Of a stretch of 64,000 nt of DNA, positions 1 through 10,900 are shown piece after piece. A program made the position numbers and the translations under genes. The stretch covers positions 4,454,829 to 4,518,828 of the forward strand of contig JAJEKV010000041.1 of NCBI GenBank assembly GCA_021234155.1, given 5' to 3'. The notes beneath the pieces were generated by a model that was given only the letters and a program-made list of their open reading frames with translations, ran no database searches and was not told the origin of the DNA. Each line of letters begins with the position of its first letter. Positions within the stretch are counted from its first letter, which is position 1. Source of the DNA: Isoetes taiwanensis (Eukaryota > Streptophyta > Lycopodiopsida > Isoetales > Isoetaceae).

Positions 1-978
1 CTTCGAGAACCTAGAGGAATCATAGCTGCAGAGCAGCTACCCTTTTCTAGCCATCGAATTGGCTGATACTTATTGTTTCTTTTTTCTAGACTTCGATTTT
101 GCTTGGCCTTCCACATATTCTGCATCAGTCATCAAATCTATCTGATTGGGCTAGAATTGCGTCAGTTTTTGCAAGGCAGTTCTCCAGTGGGCATCTAAAA
201 TGGATCTGCTGAGCCATCGAATTGGCTATGCCGTCTAGTTTTATACTAATGGGCTTTATTAACTGGCTATGCCATCTATTTTTGCACTAAGGGGCTTTAT
301 TCCCAACGATGCTGGCATCCCCTTTAAGGGGTGCTCACATTTAAAAGGCCATATATATTCGATTGGGTTCCTTTTAAGATTCATTAGACTTAAATATTAG
401 ACATCATCCCCTTGTTTCTTAGTTCCAACTAATTTGTGGGGTGCCTAAACTTTAGAACCTTCTTTAGAGCTCCAAGATTTTCGCTTAACAATTCTTCTCT
501 TATTGCCATCATTCCTTATCCAATCCGGATTACTATCAAATTCCATTTGGTTTTGGATTTCTCAGGATTCGAGGGGGTGCCATAAAATCATTATCCATTG
601 GTTTTCGGAGTGACATATAATCATTATCCAATAGTTGTTGATGTTGAAATTGTTATTTCTAACACACAATTCAGGAGTTAGGAGGAAAACAACATCTAAC
701 TTTTATTCATTAATTTTGCTATAGAACTAGTGTTATTGGAGGCACGTTATTTTTTAGCCCTCCACATATCCTTATGATCCTTATGCATATACCTTTAATT
801 ATCGAGCAAGGAATCTTTTTGGACCCATGTGACTTTCCGCAGGAACGTGTATTTTTGCCATTGTAGCATGTACCTCTATGAGGCACCATTTTTCATGGTT
901 CAGAGTGGTAATGGTTGCAAAATTTGTCTCATTTTCTTGACCATTTAGTTGCAGTTCTTTTGCATAGCTTCTCTCCTT
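1..978. other. Gene-poor stretch with a short direct repeat
   Basis: I see no open frame or exon chain that resembles a protein. A roughly 41-bp unit beginning TGGCTATGCC is present twice in tandem (about 223-263 and 264-302, diverged), and a CCCCTTTAAGGGG palindrome lies just after it. It could be the edge of a decayed retroelement, but no element end can be fixed. Confidence 0.5.
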
Positions 979-1206
979 CGTCAGACTTGCTCTTCAGGGG
1001 CATGGTATTTGAGAGCCTACTGTTAGGGTTTTTCCTCCCAAGTGGGGGTTTTTTCATCCCGGTAGTAGGGTTCTACTGTACAGTTACATTGTTTGTTTTT
1101 GGTGTTGGGGTTTTTGGCTTTTTTGCCTGTTCTCTGCATGTACCGTCTCATAGGCCTCTGGCCTCCGTGGACGTTAAAATAAACTTCCTTCCTTCCTTCC
1201 TTCCTT
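979..1206 (+). mobile_element. 5'-truncated LINE copy (3' end only) with (TTCC)n tail
   Basis: This 228-bp piece matches the last ~220 bp of the LINE at 16,896-21,709, starting at CGTCAGACTTGC and running to the CTTCC-repeat tail. Differences are scattered substitutions plus a short CATGTA insertion near 1,137. A copy that keeps only the 3' end and the tail is the usual product of incomplete target-primed reverse transcription. I found no convincing target-site duplication. The 97-codon open frame across it is UTR sequence, not a gene. Confidence 0.8.
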
Positions 1207-1660
1207 AGTTTCAATGGTTTTATTTGCATGTTTTTTAAGGTTTGTAGTTATAAGATACAATTTTTTAGTTTGTTGGGGGCTTTAGACATGGTCAGTAGGG
1301 GGACCTTGCGCAGCTAGCCAACATGTGGTTGAGACGATGGGGCTCTTTGGGGGCTTTAAATAATCCAATTTCTTGGCATCTTGCATTTCTTAGGATATTT
1401 TTCCGCCAAAGTTCTATCCAACGAGCTCGTTTTATTGGATGGCATGCTTATCGCCTTTTTATGCTTATCCTCAATTTTTTTTATAGCATATACAAGTATT
1501 GGTACGTAACCCATGGATGTTCTAGGACGTTTTTGTTTTTGTGGCTCTTTGGTCTTGGTGGTAAAGGAGGAACGTATTATGTGATGCGACCTTAGACGTT
1601 CTTTGATTGTTCACCATACATACTACTATTATCTTTGGGGTTTTTTCATTATGTTTCTTA

Positions 1661-2045
1661 AGAATAGAATAGAATAGAATAGAATAGGTTTTTAGCGTCC
1701 ACGGAGACCAATTGGCCTATGGGACCCAAACAAAAAGAGAGCAGCAAGCATATTACTGACAGGATTAAAAAACCCCCGCCCTGAAGGGTTTTCGAGAGAA
1801 AAACCTTAGCAGTAATAAGCATGCTGGCACACTGTACAATTGCATAGGACAGTTCAAGACCGTCCCGTAGGACACAAACGCGTCCGTGCATCCATAACCT
1901 CCTGGAGGTATGACCCCAACAAACCCACTGACGCCGTAGTCAATAACTGATGCAACGGCTGGCCAGGCACTAGTAGTCGAACATACCTCTCTCGGATATG
2001 GGCAAATGCCGGGCAGATCTGGAGGGTATGACATTCATCCTCAAT
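1661..2045 (-). repeat. LINE/SINE 3'-end fragment with (CTATT)n tail, copy A
   Basis: Read on the minus strand, this contains a GGGGGTTTTTTAATCC block, then CCCATAGGCC, then CTCCGTGGACG, and ends in a pentanucleotide tail (AGAAT repeats on the plus strand, 1,661-1,687). The block order and the CATAGGCC...CTCCGTGGACG motif match the 3' end of the (TTCC)n LINE at 21,488-21,709, so the families appear related although the tails differ. The 5' boundary near 2,045 is approximate. Confidence 0.6.
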
Positions 2046-2055
2046 CGTGCCCTGG

Positions 2056-2180
2056 TAGAATAGATTAGAATAGATTTCTTATCGTCCACGGAGACCAATT
2101 GGTCTATGGGACCCAAACAAAAAGAGAACAGCAAGCGTATTATTGTCAGGATTAAAAAACCACCGACCCGAAGCTTGTAC
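2056..2180 (-). repeat. LINE/SINE 3'-end fragment with (CTATT)n tail, copy B
   Basis: A second, shorter copy of the preceding fragment in the same orientation. About 115 bp align closely, from the AGAATAG tail through TCGTCCACGGAGACCAATTGG to AGGATTAAAAAACC. Homology stops near 2,175, so it is more severely 5'-truncated than copy A. The two copies abut, with the tail of B against the 5' end of A. Confidence 0.6.
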
Positions 2181-2420
2181 ATAGCAGTTCTGAGTGGGAG
2201 CATGTTGTTAACTTGAGCAGGTTTTGAGGTAAGCTTATAGTCAAAGTCTATAACTCTTTGTGATGTAGCTAGGAGCATATTGTCACTTTGTATATAAGGT
2301 CTGCTATCTTGTCAACTTCTTGTTGGTTGATAATCTTCTTCTTGGCTACTGATCTCAGGCGCTTGATGTTTGTAATATGAGGGACTGCGTGAAGCCGACC
2401 CTTCAAAACACATCCAGCCT

Positions 2421-2878
2421 AAAAGATTCCCCTAGACTTCTGAAGATTATCCCAAGGTTCCTTTAGATTTTGCAATATTCTATGTAGATTCTCGCCGATT
2501 CTACGAAGATTCCCCAGGATTCTATCAAGACTCCTCTCGATTCTCAAAGATTTCCCTAGATTTTCTAATATTCTCTTGAGATTCCCCTAGGTTTTCAAAG
2601 ATTATCCCAAGATTTTTCTAGATTTTAAGATTCCATGTAGATTCTCTTAGATTTTCCAAGATTCTATAAAGACTCTCCTAGAACCTTAAGATTCTCTTGA
2701 GATTCCTCTATATTCTCTAAGATCCTACAAAGATTTCCCTCCTCTAGGTTCTTAAAGATTTTACCAAGATTCCCCTAGATTACGAAGTTTTTATCTAAAT
2801 TCCCATATATTCTTAAAGATTTTATGATAATTTCCTTAGATTCTCCTATATTTCCATAGATTCTCTTAAGATTCCCTA
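2421..2878. repeat. Degenerate minisatellite of AAGATTC / CTAGATTC units
   Basis: About 450 bp consist almost entirely of variants of AAGATT(C/T)CC and CTAGATTCTC, alternating with a rough 20-25 bp period. No two units are identical. There is no open frame. The compositional border is sharp on both sides and the hAT-like element begins just to the right. Confidence 0.75.
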
Positions 2879-2904
2879 ATGGCCAATGCATGTAGATGAT
2901 AAAC

Positions 2905-4803
2905 CATAGTTAGAAGTTAGCAGTTATTCGTTAGCTAATGGTTAACGCGAAAATAACGGCTAACGAGTTATCAGCCAAGGTGATAACGTGTTATTTTGGG
3001 GCAAAAAAAAAAAAATCGAATTTTTACAAATTGAAACTTGTTATTGACTAATTCGAGCATGCTGAATTCAAATATGGAATCAGAATTTTGAACAGACTAC
3101 TCTAACCTGCTGAAACTTCATCTTAGTACCCAAACCTGTGTTGCGCTCAGTCTTACAAAATTCCTTTCATGTATCTGCATGTCCGGTAAACTTAATTGTT
3201 ATTACTATTAACCCAAAAACATACATTTGTCTCTGAAATCTCAAATTGCCAATAACACAAAAAAAAAAGATGTTTGTCTCAAATAGCATAAAGAAAGAGA
3301 TGCTCGTTTCTCGTGTAAACTTCAAGCTTCAAGCTTCATGTTCCTGCAAGATAGAATTGAAGCCTAAAATATGAAATCTGAAATCTAATTTTTGCCAATG
3401 AAATCTCAAATCTCAAATCTTAATGCTTACCATTGAACACTTCAAAGTAGATCTTTAACACTTCGTGTCCGTCTTGGCAGAAGTTTTCCCTTCATTAACA
3501 ATTATGACATGCTCCCATTCGGGTCCCTTCCTCATCCTAAAACAGTCAAAAAGACATGGTGCATCATCATGATAGAAACTAAGCTTATGAAGCGAGCATC
3601 TCTTGTATATCACTAGAAGGAAGATAAAAAAAGGACATTCATAGAAAACAGCAGCAAGGCAAATAAAAGAGAAGGCTTCACCAAGATATATTTCGCACTT
3701 GATTTTAAATATGCACATCGAATCTAAGCTTTGATCCCACAACTTAAGTGCAAGGACCTCAATGACAAGAAAGTCCTTTCTTATTATCTTGTAGTGTTTG
3801 ATTCATGATACTAAAAGAACTAAAAAGCAAAACAAAAGAATAGTTGGTCTAACATGCATGCTATCAAGGTCAAGTTCATTGCTATGTTGATGTCAGCAGT
3901 AAAACAAGATCAAGTCTCAGGTGAAAGGATAGAAACTAAGCTTATGAAGCGAGCATCTCTTGTATCACTAGAAGGAAGATCATACAAGGACATTCGTAGA
4001 GAACAGCAGCAAGATAAATTAAAGAGAAAGCTTCGCCACTTGATTTTATATATATAAATGTCAAATCTAGCCTTGATCCCATAACTTAAGTGAAAGGCCT
4101 CAAGCAGCAAAATTGAAGTTAAGTACCTTCTTGTTATCTTCTAGTGTTCGATTCATGATGCAACACGAACTAGAAAGCAAAACAAAAGAATAATTGGTGC
4201 AACATGCATGCTATCAAGGTCTACAAATTTACAGTTTTGGATCAATCACTAAGTTAACAGAACTAAGTTTGGATCAAGTTACATACCTGGCTGCTGTAAT
4301 GCTGCTGTTTTGGATTCTTGTAGCAGCAAGGTCGCTGCTGCAGCCAGCAGACCTGCTGCTCCTCACAAAATCTCTTCTGCAGTTGCAGTAGAAGGTCGGC
4401 TACAAGCTGCAGAATGTTGAACATGTTTGTTGAGCAAACAAAATGAGCAAACAAAAGATGAAGATGAGCAAACAAAATGTTGAACAGAATCAAAGAAAGT
4501 AATGCTAGTAACAGTTGAAATAAGGTGTTTTTGTTTGATGGGTACCTTGCGAAAATGAAGCGAGTAAGAGTGAGTATCGATGCTGCAGCCAGCCGAATCG
4601 AAGCAGGTCGATGCATTCAGGCGGCCGTTTGCACCAGAACCGCCAAGAAGACACGGAGGAGAGGCACACGAAAAAAAAGAAACAGAGGGAAAAATGGGTC
4701 AAAAAAATGTCGCCCCAAAATAATACGTTATTTAACGTTACTTTTTTTGATAACGTATAACGCGTTATCCCCAATTTGATAACGCGTTATCTTCTAACCC
4801 CTG
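2905..4803. mobile_element. Candidate non-autonomous hAT-like DNA element
   Basis: The ends read CATAGTTAGAAGTTAGCAG on the left and, reverse-complemented, CAGGGGTTAGAAGATAACG on the right, giving imperfect terminal inverted repeats. Inside both ends are ATAACG/GTTAT subterminal motifs and a matching TGTTATTTTGGGGC / TATTATTTTGGGGC block (about 2,988-3,001 and 4,713-4,726). CA..G ends with subterminal repeats are typical of hAT elements. No transposase ORF is present and I could not find an 8-bp target duplication, so the class is an inference. Confidence 0.45.
3572..4223. repeat. Two-copy tandem duplication, period about 356 bp
   Basis: The segment beginning GATAGAAACTAAGCTTATG at 3,572 recurs at 3,928. 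Both copies run through AAGCGAGCATCTCTTGTAT, ACTAGAAGGAAGAT and GCAAAACAAAAGAAT to CATGCATGCTATCAAGGTC. The copies have diverged by substitutions and small indels. The duplication lies wholly inside the hAT-like element and gives no conserved reading frame. Confidence 0.8.
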
Positions 4804-6479
4804 AAATTCGACCCCTGAAATTCGACCTGAGGAATCAGTAGCAGAGCGATGGCGATCTCCAGGGCTCATCCATGCAAAAATTATCCGAGCAGAAGCCCAT
4901 ATGTACACAGATATAGCCAGATATTGAATAAAGATGAATGGTCAGATTTCGGGTGAGAAACTGTGAGCGAATAAACACAAAAACTGAGTTTGATGGTCAA
5001 ATTCAACGCGTGGACAAGCTCTTTCAATATCTGCAAAAAAGGACATACCTGTCAAAGAAGAGTCAAGAGAATAGAAACGAACGACTGAGAAAGAAGTTGC
5101 TTGGAGATCTGGCCAAGTCCTGGGGAACCGAAGGGTGATCCAAAGGAGCCCCATTGTAAGAAGAGTATAGAAAAAGAATTAGGATGGGAGGAGATGGTGG
5201 AGAAAAAAGCACAGGAAGGGTTTGCCCAATGCCACTATACTGCTGTGAGAAGAACACCAAATGAGGAAAAACACGAAAAGACCGAACATATATCGCTCTC
5301 TCTCTCACGAGAATCGTGATCCTATGGTGTGGATTGATCGGCATTCTAGTTCAATATATCATCTGTGGATTACTCTTTTGAGTCGCAAAAGTCATTTGCA
5401 TGATGAGACTTGCACTCATTCACTTCTTTCCTCGATAATAGCTAGTAGGTTTTGAATCTGGGTGTGGAATCCAAAGGCCTAGCCATGAGACCACACCGTG
5501 ATGGGTTCTGGGTTTGCCTTCCTTAACTGCAATTATAATGCAAACCATGGTAGTTGCTTCGAAATGCGTGTCTATTCTGTGCTTATCCACATATGTCTTC
5601 TTCCTTGTGCACTTTGATAATGCATTGTCTAGCTTTCTTAGCAAGGTGCTTTTTTATTGATCTCAATTTCCAGCACCGTCTCAACACCTTTTAATTACAC
5701 TTGTGACATGATTACCTTTTAATTACCATTTAATTTTCTTGTGACGTGGAGGACGCCCTTCATCATTTTTGCAGGATGACTTTCATTCCTTTGCAAGGTG
5801 TGCACGCAAAAAGGTTTTGCAGCCGGAATTGATTACACGCATAGGTTCGTAGGATCCGAAATGATGTTTGAAATGATTTCAAACATGAATTTTGGATTTT
5901 AAGTGTATTCTGAAAGGTCATGCAGCAGTCACAAACTCGATAATGTCTATAACAATCAACTCCAACGAGGTAATTTTGCTCTAAAAACTCGTGGTTTTCA
6001 ATTTTGCTTCTCAATTTGTTCTAACAAAATGTGTATACTATTGTTACAGAAATTGCTTCGAGTATGAATTTCTTGTAAACAGGGGCTTGTGTAATCAGGA
6101 AAAGAAATCAAAGGAATTGAAGGCTGAGGATGTTTCCTATCGTGATTTTCTTGATGTCGTGCAGAGGCCCCTTTGAAACTAAAGATCAACTTGAAATTTA
6201 TTAGACCTCATTTTTTACTCTGTTGCATGATTTTCTAGCAAGAATTTATCGGAAAACTAAGCCTACAAACAATGAGATTAGGGTCACATTTGCTCGAGGT
6301 TTTGTTTAAATTAATACCAACGAGCTTTGGCAAATTTTAAAGAGTTCAAATTGAACTAGATCAGTTTTGCTGCAAACGCTTTTACAAAATTCTGAGCACC
6401 AAATTTCTGAAGGAGCCATCAGCAGTTACTACTTGAATAGTAATGCAATGCTAGATTACTAGGGGACGTTTGTTGAGAT
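4804..6479. other. Gene-poor stretch; possible SINE head on the minus strand
   Basis: No gene recognised. CCCTGAAATTCGAC is duplicated at 4,799-4,827. On the minus strand near 5,445-5,500, TGGTCTCATGGC resembles a tRNA A box and ATTCAAAACC a B box about 35 nt further on, as in the head of a tRNA-derived SINE; no SINE tail or target duplication was found. The ORFs here are short and without family resemblance. Confidence 0.4.
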
Positions 6480-6581
6480 GACAAGCTATCGTCAACACAA
6501 AAATCTTTATTGAGGAAAGAAGGTGCAGAGGACAAGCTATCGTCAACACAAAAATCTTTATTGAGGAAAGAAGGTATTATT
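6480..6581. repeat. Perfect 51-bp tandem duplication
   Basis: The unit GACAAGCTATCGTCAACACA...AAAGAAGGT starts at 6,480 and again at 6,531, with only a short GCAGAG linker inside the period. The repeated part is identical, so the duplication is recent. It is non-coding. Confidence 0.85.
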
Positions 6582-7132
6582 TTGCCGGCGTAAACATAGC
6601 TTGCAAAGTTATATATAATAATATCCAGTTCAAACTAATGGCTAGACAATCAAGTCCAAAACTTGAGCTCTCAACAATGTTGATACATTAAATCTTGTCC
6701 AAGTTCTAAACCTCGGCCCCTCAAGGTGAGCTCTTAAAATGAACACGTAACATTGCCGACTATCTCACCACCCAACACTACATGTGACAGTGGTACTAAC
6801 ATATTCTATCATGGATGTCCCATCTATTTTTGTAGGTGCCTATAGTGGTACCAGCATCTTTTATCACGAGGGTTCTTGACCAATGAAATCATTTATGCCC
6901 GCCTCCAACACACATACCTTATATATATTCCTCAAAAATCGTTTGGAACGAATCTTGTACAGTGGTAAGCTTAAAGTGTTCTTGTATTACCATAGACCAT
7001 CTGAACTCCATAGACAATAAAAATCAATTCAAACTCGATTCAATTTGTCTATTATTACATCTCTGAGTAAATCGATTGCAAAACTATATACACCATAATA
7101 AGAACTTATTTATGTTGTTTAAATAAGAAGTT
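6582..7132. other. Non-coding AT-rich stretch
   Basis: No exon chain, ORF of note or repeat end is visible. It ends at the GGTTC target duplication of the TRIM element. Confidence 0.5.
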
Positions 7133-7137
7133 GGTTC

Positions 7138-7314
7138 TGTTGGAATGCTGAAGCATGTGTAATGGACACACATGAAGAATGACTCAATGGAGGAGTGCCG
7201 AAAGCCCATCAATAGGCCGGTGGCTCAGTGGTAGAGTACTTAGCTTGCAAGCAAGAGCTCCTGGGTTCGATCCCCAGCCTGTCCACCCAATCATAGAAAG
7301 CTCATTTCTCGACA
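7138..7314 (+). repeat. Left LTR of the TRIM element
   Basis: 177 bp, TGTTGG...CTCGACA. The final GACA is probably a mutated AACA, since the right LTR ends CTCAACA. It contains a tRNA-like sequence in sense orientation. Confidence 0.85.
7214..7285 (+). pseudogene. tRNA-Ala(UGC)-like sequence in left LTR
   Basis: D arm GCTC-AGTGGTA-GAGT, anticodon loop CTTGCAA (anticodon UGC, alanine), T arm CTGGG-TTCGATC-CCCAG and discriminator A are all present. The A box (TGGCTCAGTGG) and B box (GGTTCGATCCC) of an RNA polymerase III promoter are close to consensus. The acceptor stem and anticodon stem carry mismatches, so a functional alanine tRNA is unlikely. Confidence 0.65.
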
Positions 7315-7328
7315 TGGTATCACAAAGC
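7315..7328 (+). promoter_or_regulatory. Primer-binding site for initiator tRNA-Met
   Basis: TGGTATCACAAAGC abuts the left LTR and matches the canonical TGGTATCAGAGC in its first eight bases. A PBS directly against an LTR is diagnostic of LTR retroelements. Confidence 0.8.
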
Positions 7329-7433
7329 TTGGCCAGTGGAAAGCCCAACTCCCGCAGTGGTGGAGTTGCCCGAGGAGGGGAGCATGTGGATTGTGGTGAA
7401 GGCTGGAATGGATTGGTGTGCCCATTAAGGGGG

Positions 7434-7606
7434 TGAAGGCTGAAGCATGTGTAATGGGCACACATGAAGAATGACTCAATGGAGGAGTGCCGAAAGCCCA
7501 TCAATGGGCGGACAGCTCAGTGGTAGAGTACTTGGCTTGCAAGCAAGAGGTCCTGGGTTCAATCCCCAGCCTGTCCACCCAATCATAGAAAGCTCATTTC
7601 TCAACA
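7434..7606 (+). repeat. Right LTR of the TRIM element
   Basis: 173 bp, TGAAGG...CTCAACA, preceded by the AAGGGGG polypurine tract. Its 5' five bases differ from the left LTR; the rest aligns closely. Confidence 0.85.
7506..7577 (+). pseudogene. tRNA-Ala(UGC)-like sequence in right LTR
   Basis: The 72-nt sequence folds as a cloverleaf: acceptor GGGCGGA with CCTGTCC (two G-U pairs, last pair mismatched), D stem GCTC/GAGT, anticodon stem CTTGG/GCAAG with one mismatch, loop CTTGCAA, perfect T stem CTGGG/CCCAG with loop TTCAATC, and discriminator A. It keeps A and B boxes. Being inside an LTR and mispaired at two stems, it reads as a co-opted promoter rather than a true tRNA gene. Confidence 0.65.
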
Positions 7607-7943
7607 GGTTCCTTTTTAAGATGCAATATCTAATATTTAGATTCCACAACTTACAAGACATTTTTTGCTAAGAGGATATTTAAGCAAGGGAAATCCTCCA
7701 CACACACACCCACACACTACAACCCCCCACCCTTTGGCCAACATAGGCACGTTACCCAAATCTATGGAACAGGTACCCAAACAAGGCATCTTCCTCTAAT
7801 GCAAATCCATATCCGTAACATCCATTGACCATTGTTTTCCACATCTCTAGAACTATTTTTCTAAGCCATTGACAGAAGCTTATTGTCTATTTAGGAAAGG
7901 CACGACCAGTTTGATTCGATAGTATGTTGTAATCAGATTACCA

Positions 7944-10900
7944 TTACAAACTGGTATTTCTGCCCATTTGCAATATCACCAAGCCCTTATATTCCTCCAG
8001 TAGCACAGGTATATCAGCGATGCGGATCTGCAAAAAAGATCACGCAATTTAGATTATTTAAGAGCATCCCAACTTAAGAAAGTTAGTTCCAATACCTCAT
8101 TAGCATTTCGAACATGATGGAATTGGTAAATTGGCAATCTAATTTCTTCTACATCCACCTCCCTGAAACATAGGCACATAACTGTTACGACGCCACATGT
8201 CCGCTTCCAAAGGACTTGTCAAATGAACAAGATCATAGATTACATTTGAACAGCAGCAATTTGACGGTGGTAGTCTCGCAACAGAACATCCAATTCCTTC
8301 AATTGGAGGGAGTTGGAGTCACAACTTAGCCAGTGATCTCGAACAACCTACATTGACATGCAATCTCAAATCCCAAAACAACAATGAACTCCAAAAGATA
8401 TGCACATCCAAACCTTCAGAGTACTTTGTCCATCAATTCCATTATTTGCAAGCAAGGTATGACACAAGTTTAGTAACTCTTTATCATCCATTTCATCAAC
8501 TTCATCTTGTACGCAGACAGTAGGAATATGTGGCAGCCCTAAGCAATTGCGCAAGTCAGAAATCTGGCTAATCTTCCCAGGTTCCTTTCCCTGCATGTGT
8601 ACCATAACATTAGTCAACTTCGTGTGGCTCAAAAATATTGTCCATTTCTTTTCAAAACTTGGGTCAATATAGGTGGTACTTTCTGAGATGTCCCTAAGCT
8701 TGCATTCTCTGAAATGATAGTATGGCCTTGGGGTGGTGATATAGGCCTTTGTTTGGCCATTGGATCATCTGCATGTAGTAGAAAACGTTGATAAGATGTG
8801 GGGAAAACTTTGAGAATATGTGAAAGAGAGTGTAACAGACCATCTGATACTAGCCACCAAACGTCATTAAAGGTGCATTTGCCATCATAGCCGCCAATGA
8901 GGAGAAAACGTGTGCCGATCCGAGTCATGGAATGATAAGCCCGTGGAGAAGGTGCTTCGTTGTGCACTGAAGGACGTTTCCACTGCACAGATGCTGAGAC
9001 AACCTCACTAAAACTTAGTGGTTTCCACCTCATTTTACGACTATCTATAGCAAATGTATCCTACTAAATAATTTAAAAACTTGATACCTCGGTCAAGAAT
9101 GACTAAATCATTATGATAGACATCATAACGACTAAGCCAGCCTCCTGTTCCATGACCTCCAAAGACTAATAACTGCCAACCGCACTTATATTTCACTTGA
9201 TTGGAACAAAAGCGCCATGCTGAACTCAACAATTTAACCTTTTGTACCTGTGTACCACCAGGAGTGGTTGTATGGCCACAACGAGGGGCCGGCGCTGAAC
9301 CTGGTAACTTTAATTGTGTCCATGCTGGAGGCTCCTTCTCTTTCTTGACAACAATATATAAAACCAAAGGTTACCCCATTCACACACTCTAGTAATTCCT
9401 TTTAATAAACCAGCCTTAATTCACATTAAGTTTTGGAAATGCACATATACAATTATAATTAAGTATAACAAGCACACATAATTTTGACCATTCAGACATT
9501 GCTGTCAATCAGTTAGCCCCATGACAGTAATAATATTACTACAGTGCCATTCTGTAAACAATGGTTTTCCAGTTTGACTTCCTTAGTACATATGACTTGT
9601 TTCAACTTTGATTTCATAGCAATAATTATAAGCCTTTCTAGAAATGCCAGAAATCCATCATTTCCTGGACGGATATGTTTATGACAAATAAAGATCCCAC
9701 TCAAACGTTCATCTGACAAGCATCCCATCACTAAGGAGATAATTAGTTAGGAGTTAATTAACTAAAGATAGATGAAATACCTTCATCAAAAAGACCCTTT
9801 AAAGCCCATAAATCTCCTAGAATTGGGCCACCGCCTCCTGCAGTCAGGGAGATCTTTGAAAATTATAGGGTTAACGTAATTGACATGCGCTTTTGAATTA
9901 GCAAGAAAAAGGAGGGCACATAATGGTGCGTTTGAGAGTTCCACTGTGAAAATTTCCATGACATAGTCAACCATGCCCAAGAACTATATTGATAGGTCAC
10001 ATATATGGACATTACATCCTTTGCAAGCTTGGGTTCTTTCTGAAATTCAAATGTACCGGAATTTATGATCCTAAGAACCAAACTCATGTCAAGGGAACAT
10101 ACCGAGACTAACCTCTTCCACCAAAAAGAAGTAGACGCTTTTCCACCATTGTAGCAGTATGTCCACAACGAGGGGGTGGCATAGGTCCAGTTATAGGCAG
10201 CAACCGCCACTCCAAAGATACTGTTGTGAAGGAAGAAACTTAATCTAAGGAACTGTAAAATGTAATATATGCCACAGTTTACACACTTGTGTCGAGGACA
10301 TAAACATCCGAAAGCCACTTTGTCCCATCCCATCCGCCACAACTACAGTACAATGATTACGCGTTAGAACCTGAAATAACTAGTATTTCTCACTTCTCAA
10401 TGACCTTACATCACAAGCTTGCCATCTCCAAATGACGTGCCTGCAGCAAAATCACGCGCTGGAGGAAGATCCCCATATCCAGTAAGTTCTGCCCACTGCC
10501 ATGTATCTACAGACATTTGCTCTTAGATTTATGTATCCATCAGATAGTTTACAGCTCTTAACTGGCAGTTCTTGGTGTTTATCACACAATCACACAGATC
10601 AAGGCATTGGATTGCAACCAGATTATATACAAGAACAAGCAGATCTACATGATAATCCAGTAGGGACTGAGTGCAAGTTGAGGCAGATACCCTGCTGCTC
10701 TTGCCAGTTATGGCAACAGGCTCTAATAGCATGTTATCCCCTCTTCAAAGAACGTGACATCCTTTAAATGAAGTTCCATTTGAAGGATTTAAAGGAAGAA
10801 TTAGTCTCCCTCCAAGGCCTGCTAGAAATGCTCAGCCAAAGGAGGGACACATTACCCAACTTACGGCTAGCTGCTACACAACATCTTATCACGCCAACCC

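Larger units (their letters stand above)
7138..7606 (+). mobile_element. TRIM retrotransposon with tRNA-like sequence in each LTR
   Basis: The element starts TGTTGG and ends CTCAACA, and is flanked by the 5-bp direct repeat GGTTC (7,133-7,137 and 7,607-7,611). The left LTR is 7,138-7,314 and the right LTR 7,434-7,606; they are near-identical apart from the first few bases and a few substitutions. TGGTATCA, the usual primer-binding site for initiator tRNA-Met, begins at 7,315 directly after the left LTR. AAGGGGG at 7,427-7,433, directly before the right LTR, serves as polypurine tract. The internal domain is only 119 bp and encodes nothing. LTRs, PBS, PPT and no coding capacity define a terminal-repeat retrotransposon in miniature. 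The unusual part is the tRNA-Ala-like segment in each LTR, listed separately. Mobilisation would need proteins from an autonomous LTR element. Confidence 0.85.

Noticed and set aside
2421-2878. CRISPR-like array
   Set aside because: Repeats are degenerate and contiguous without unique spacers, in a plant nuclear context.
5440-5505. tRNA-derived SINE on the minus strand
   Set aside because: Only weak A and B boxes; no tail, no target duplication and no second copy in the window.
7506-7577. A functional nuclear tRNA-Ala gene
   Set aside because: It is inside the LTR of a TRIM and has a twin in the other LTR; stems are mismatched and there is no downstream T-run terminator.
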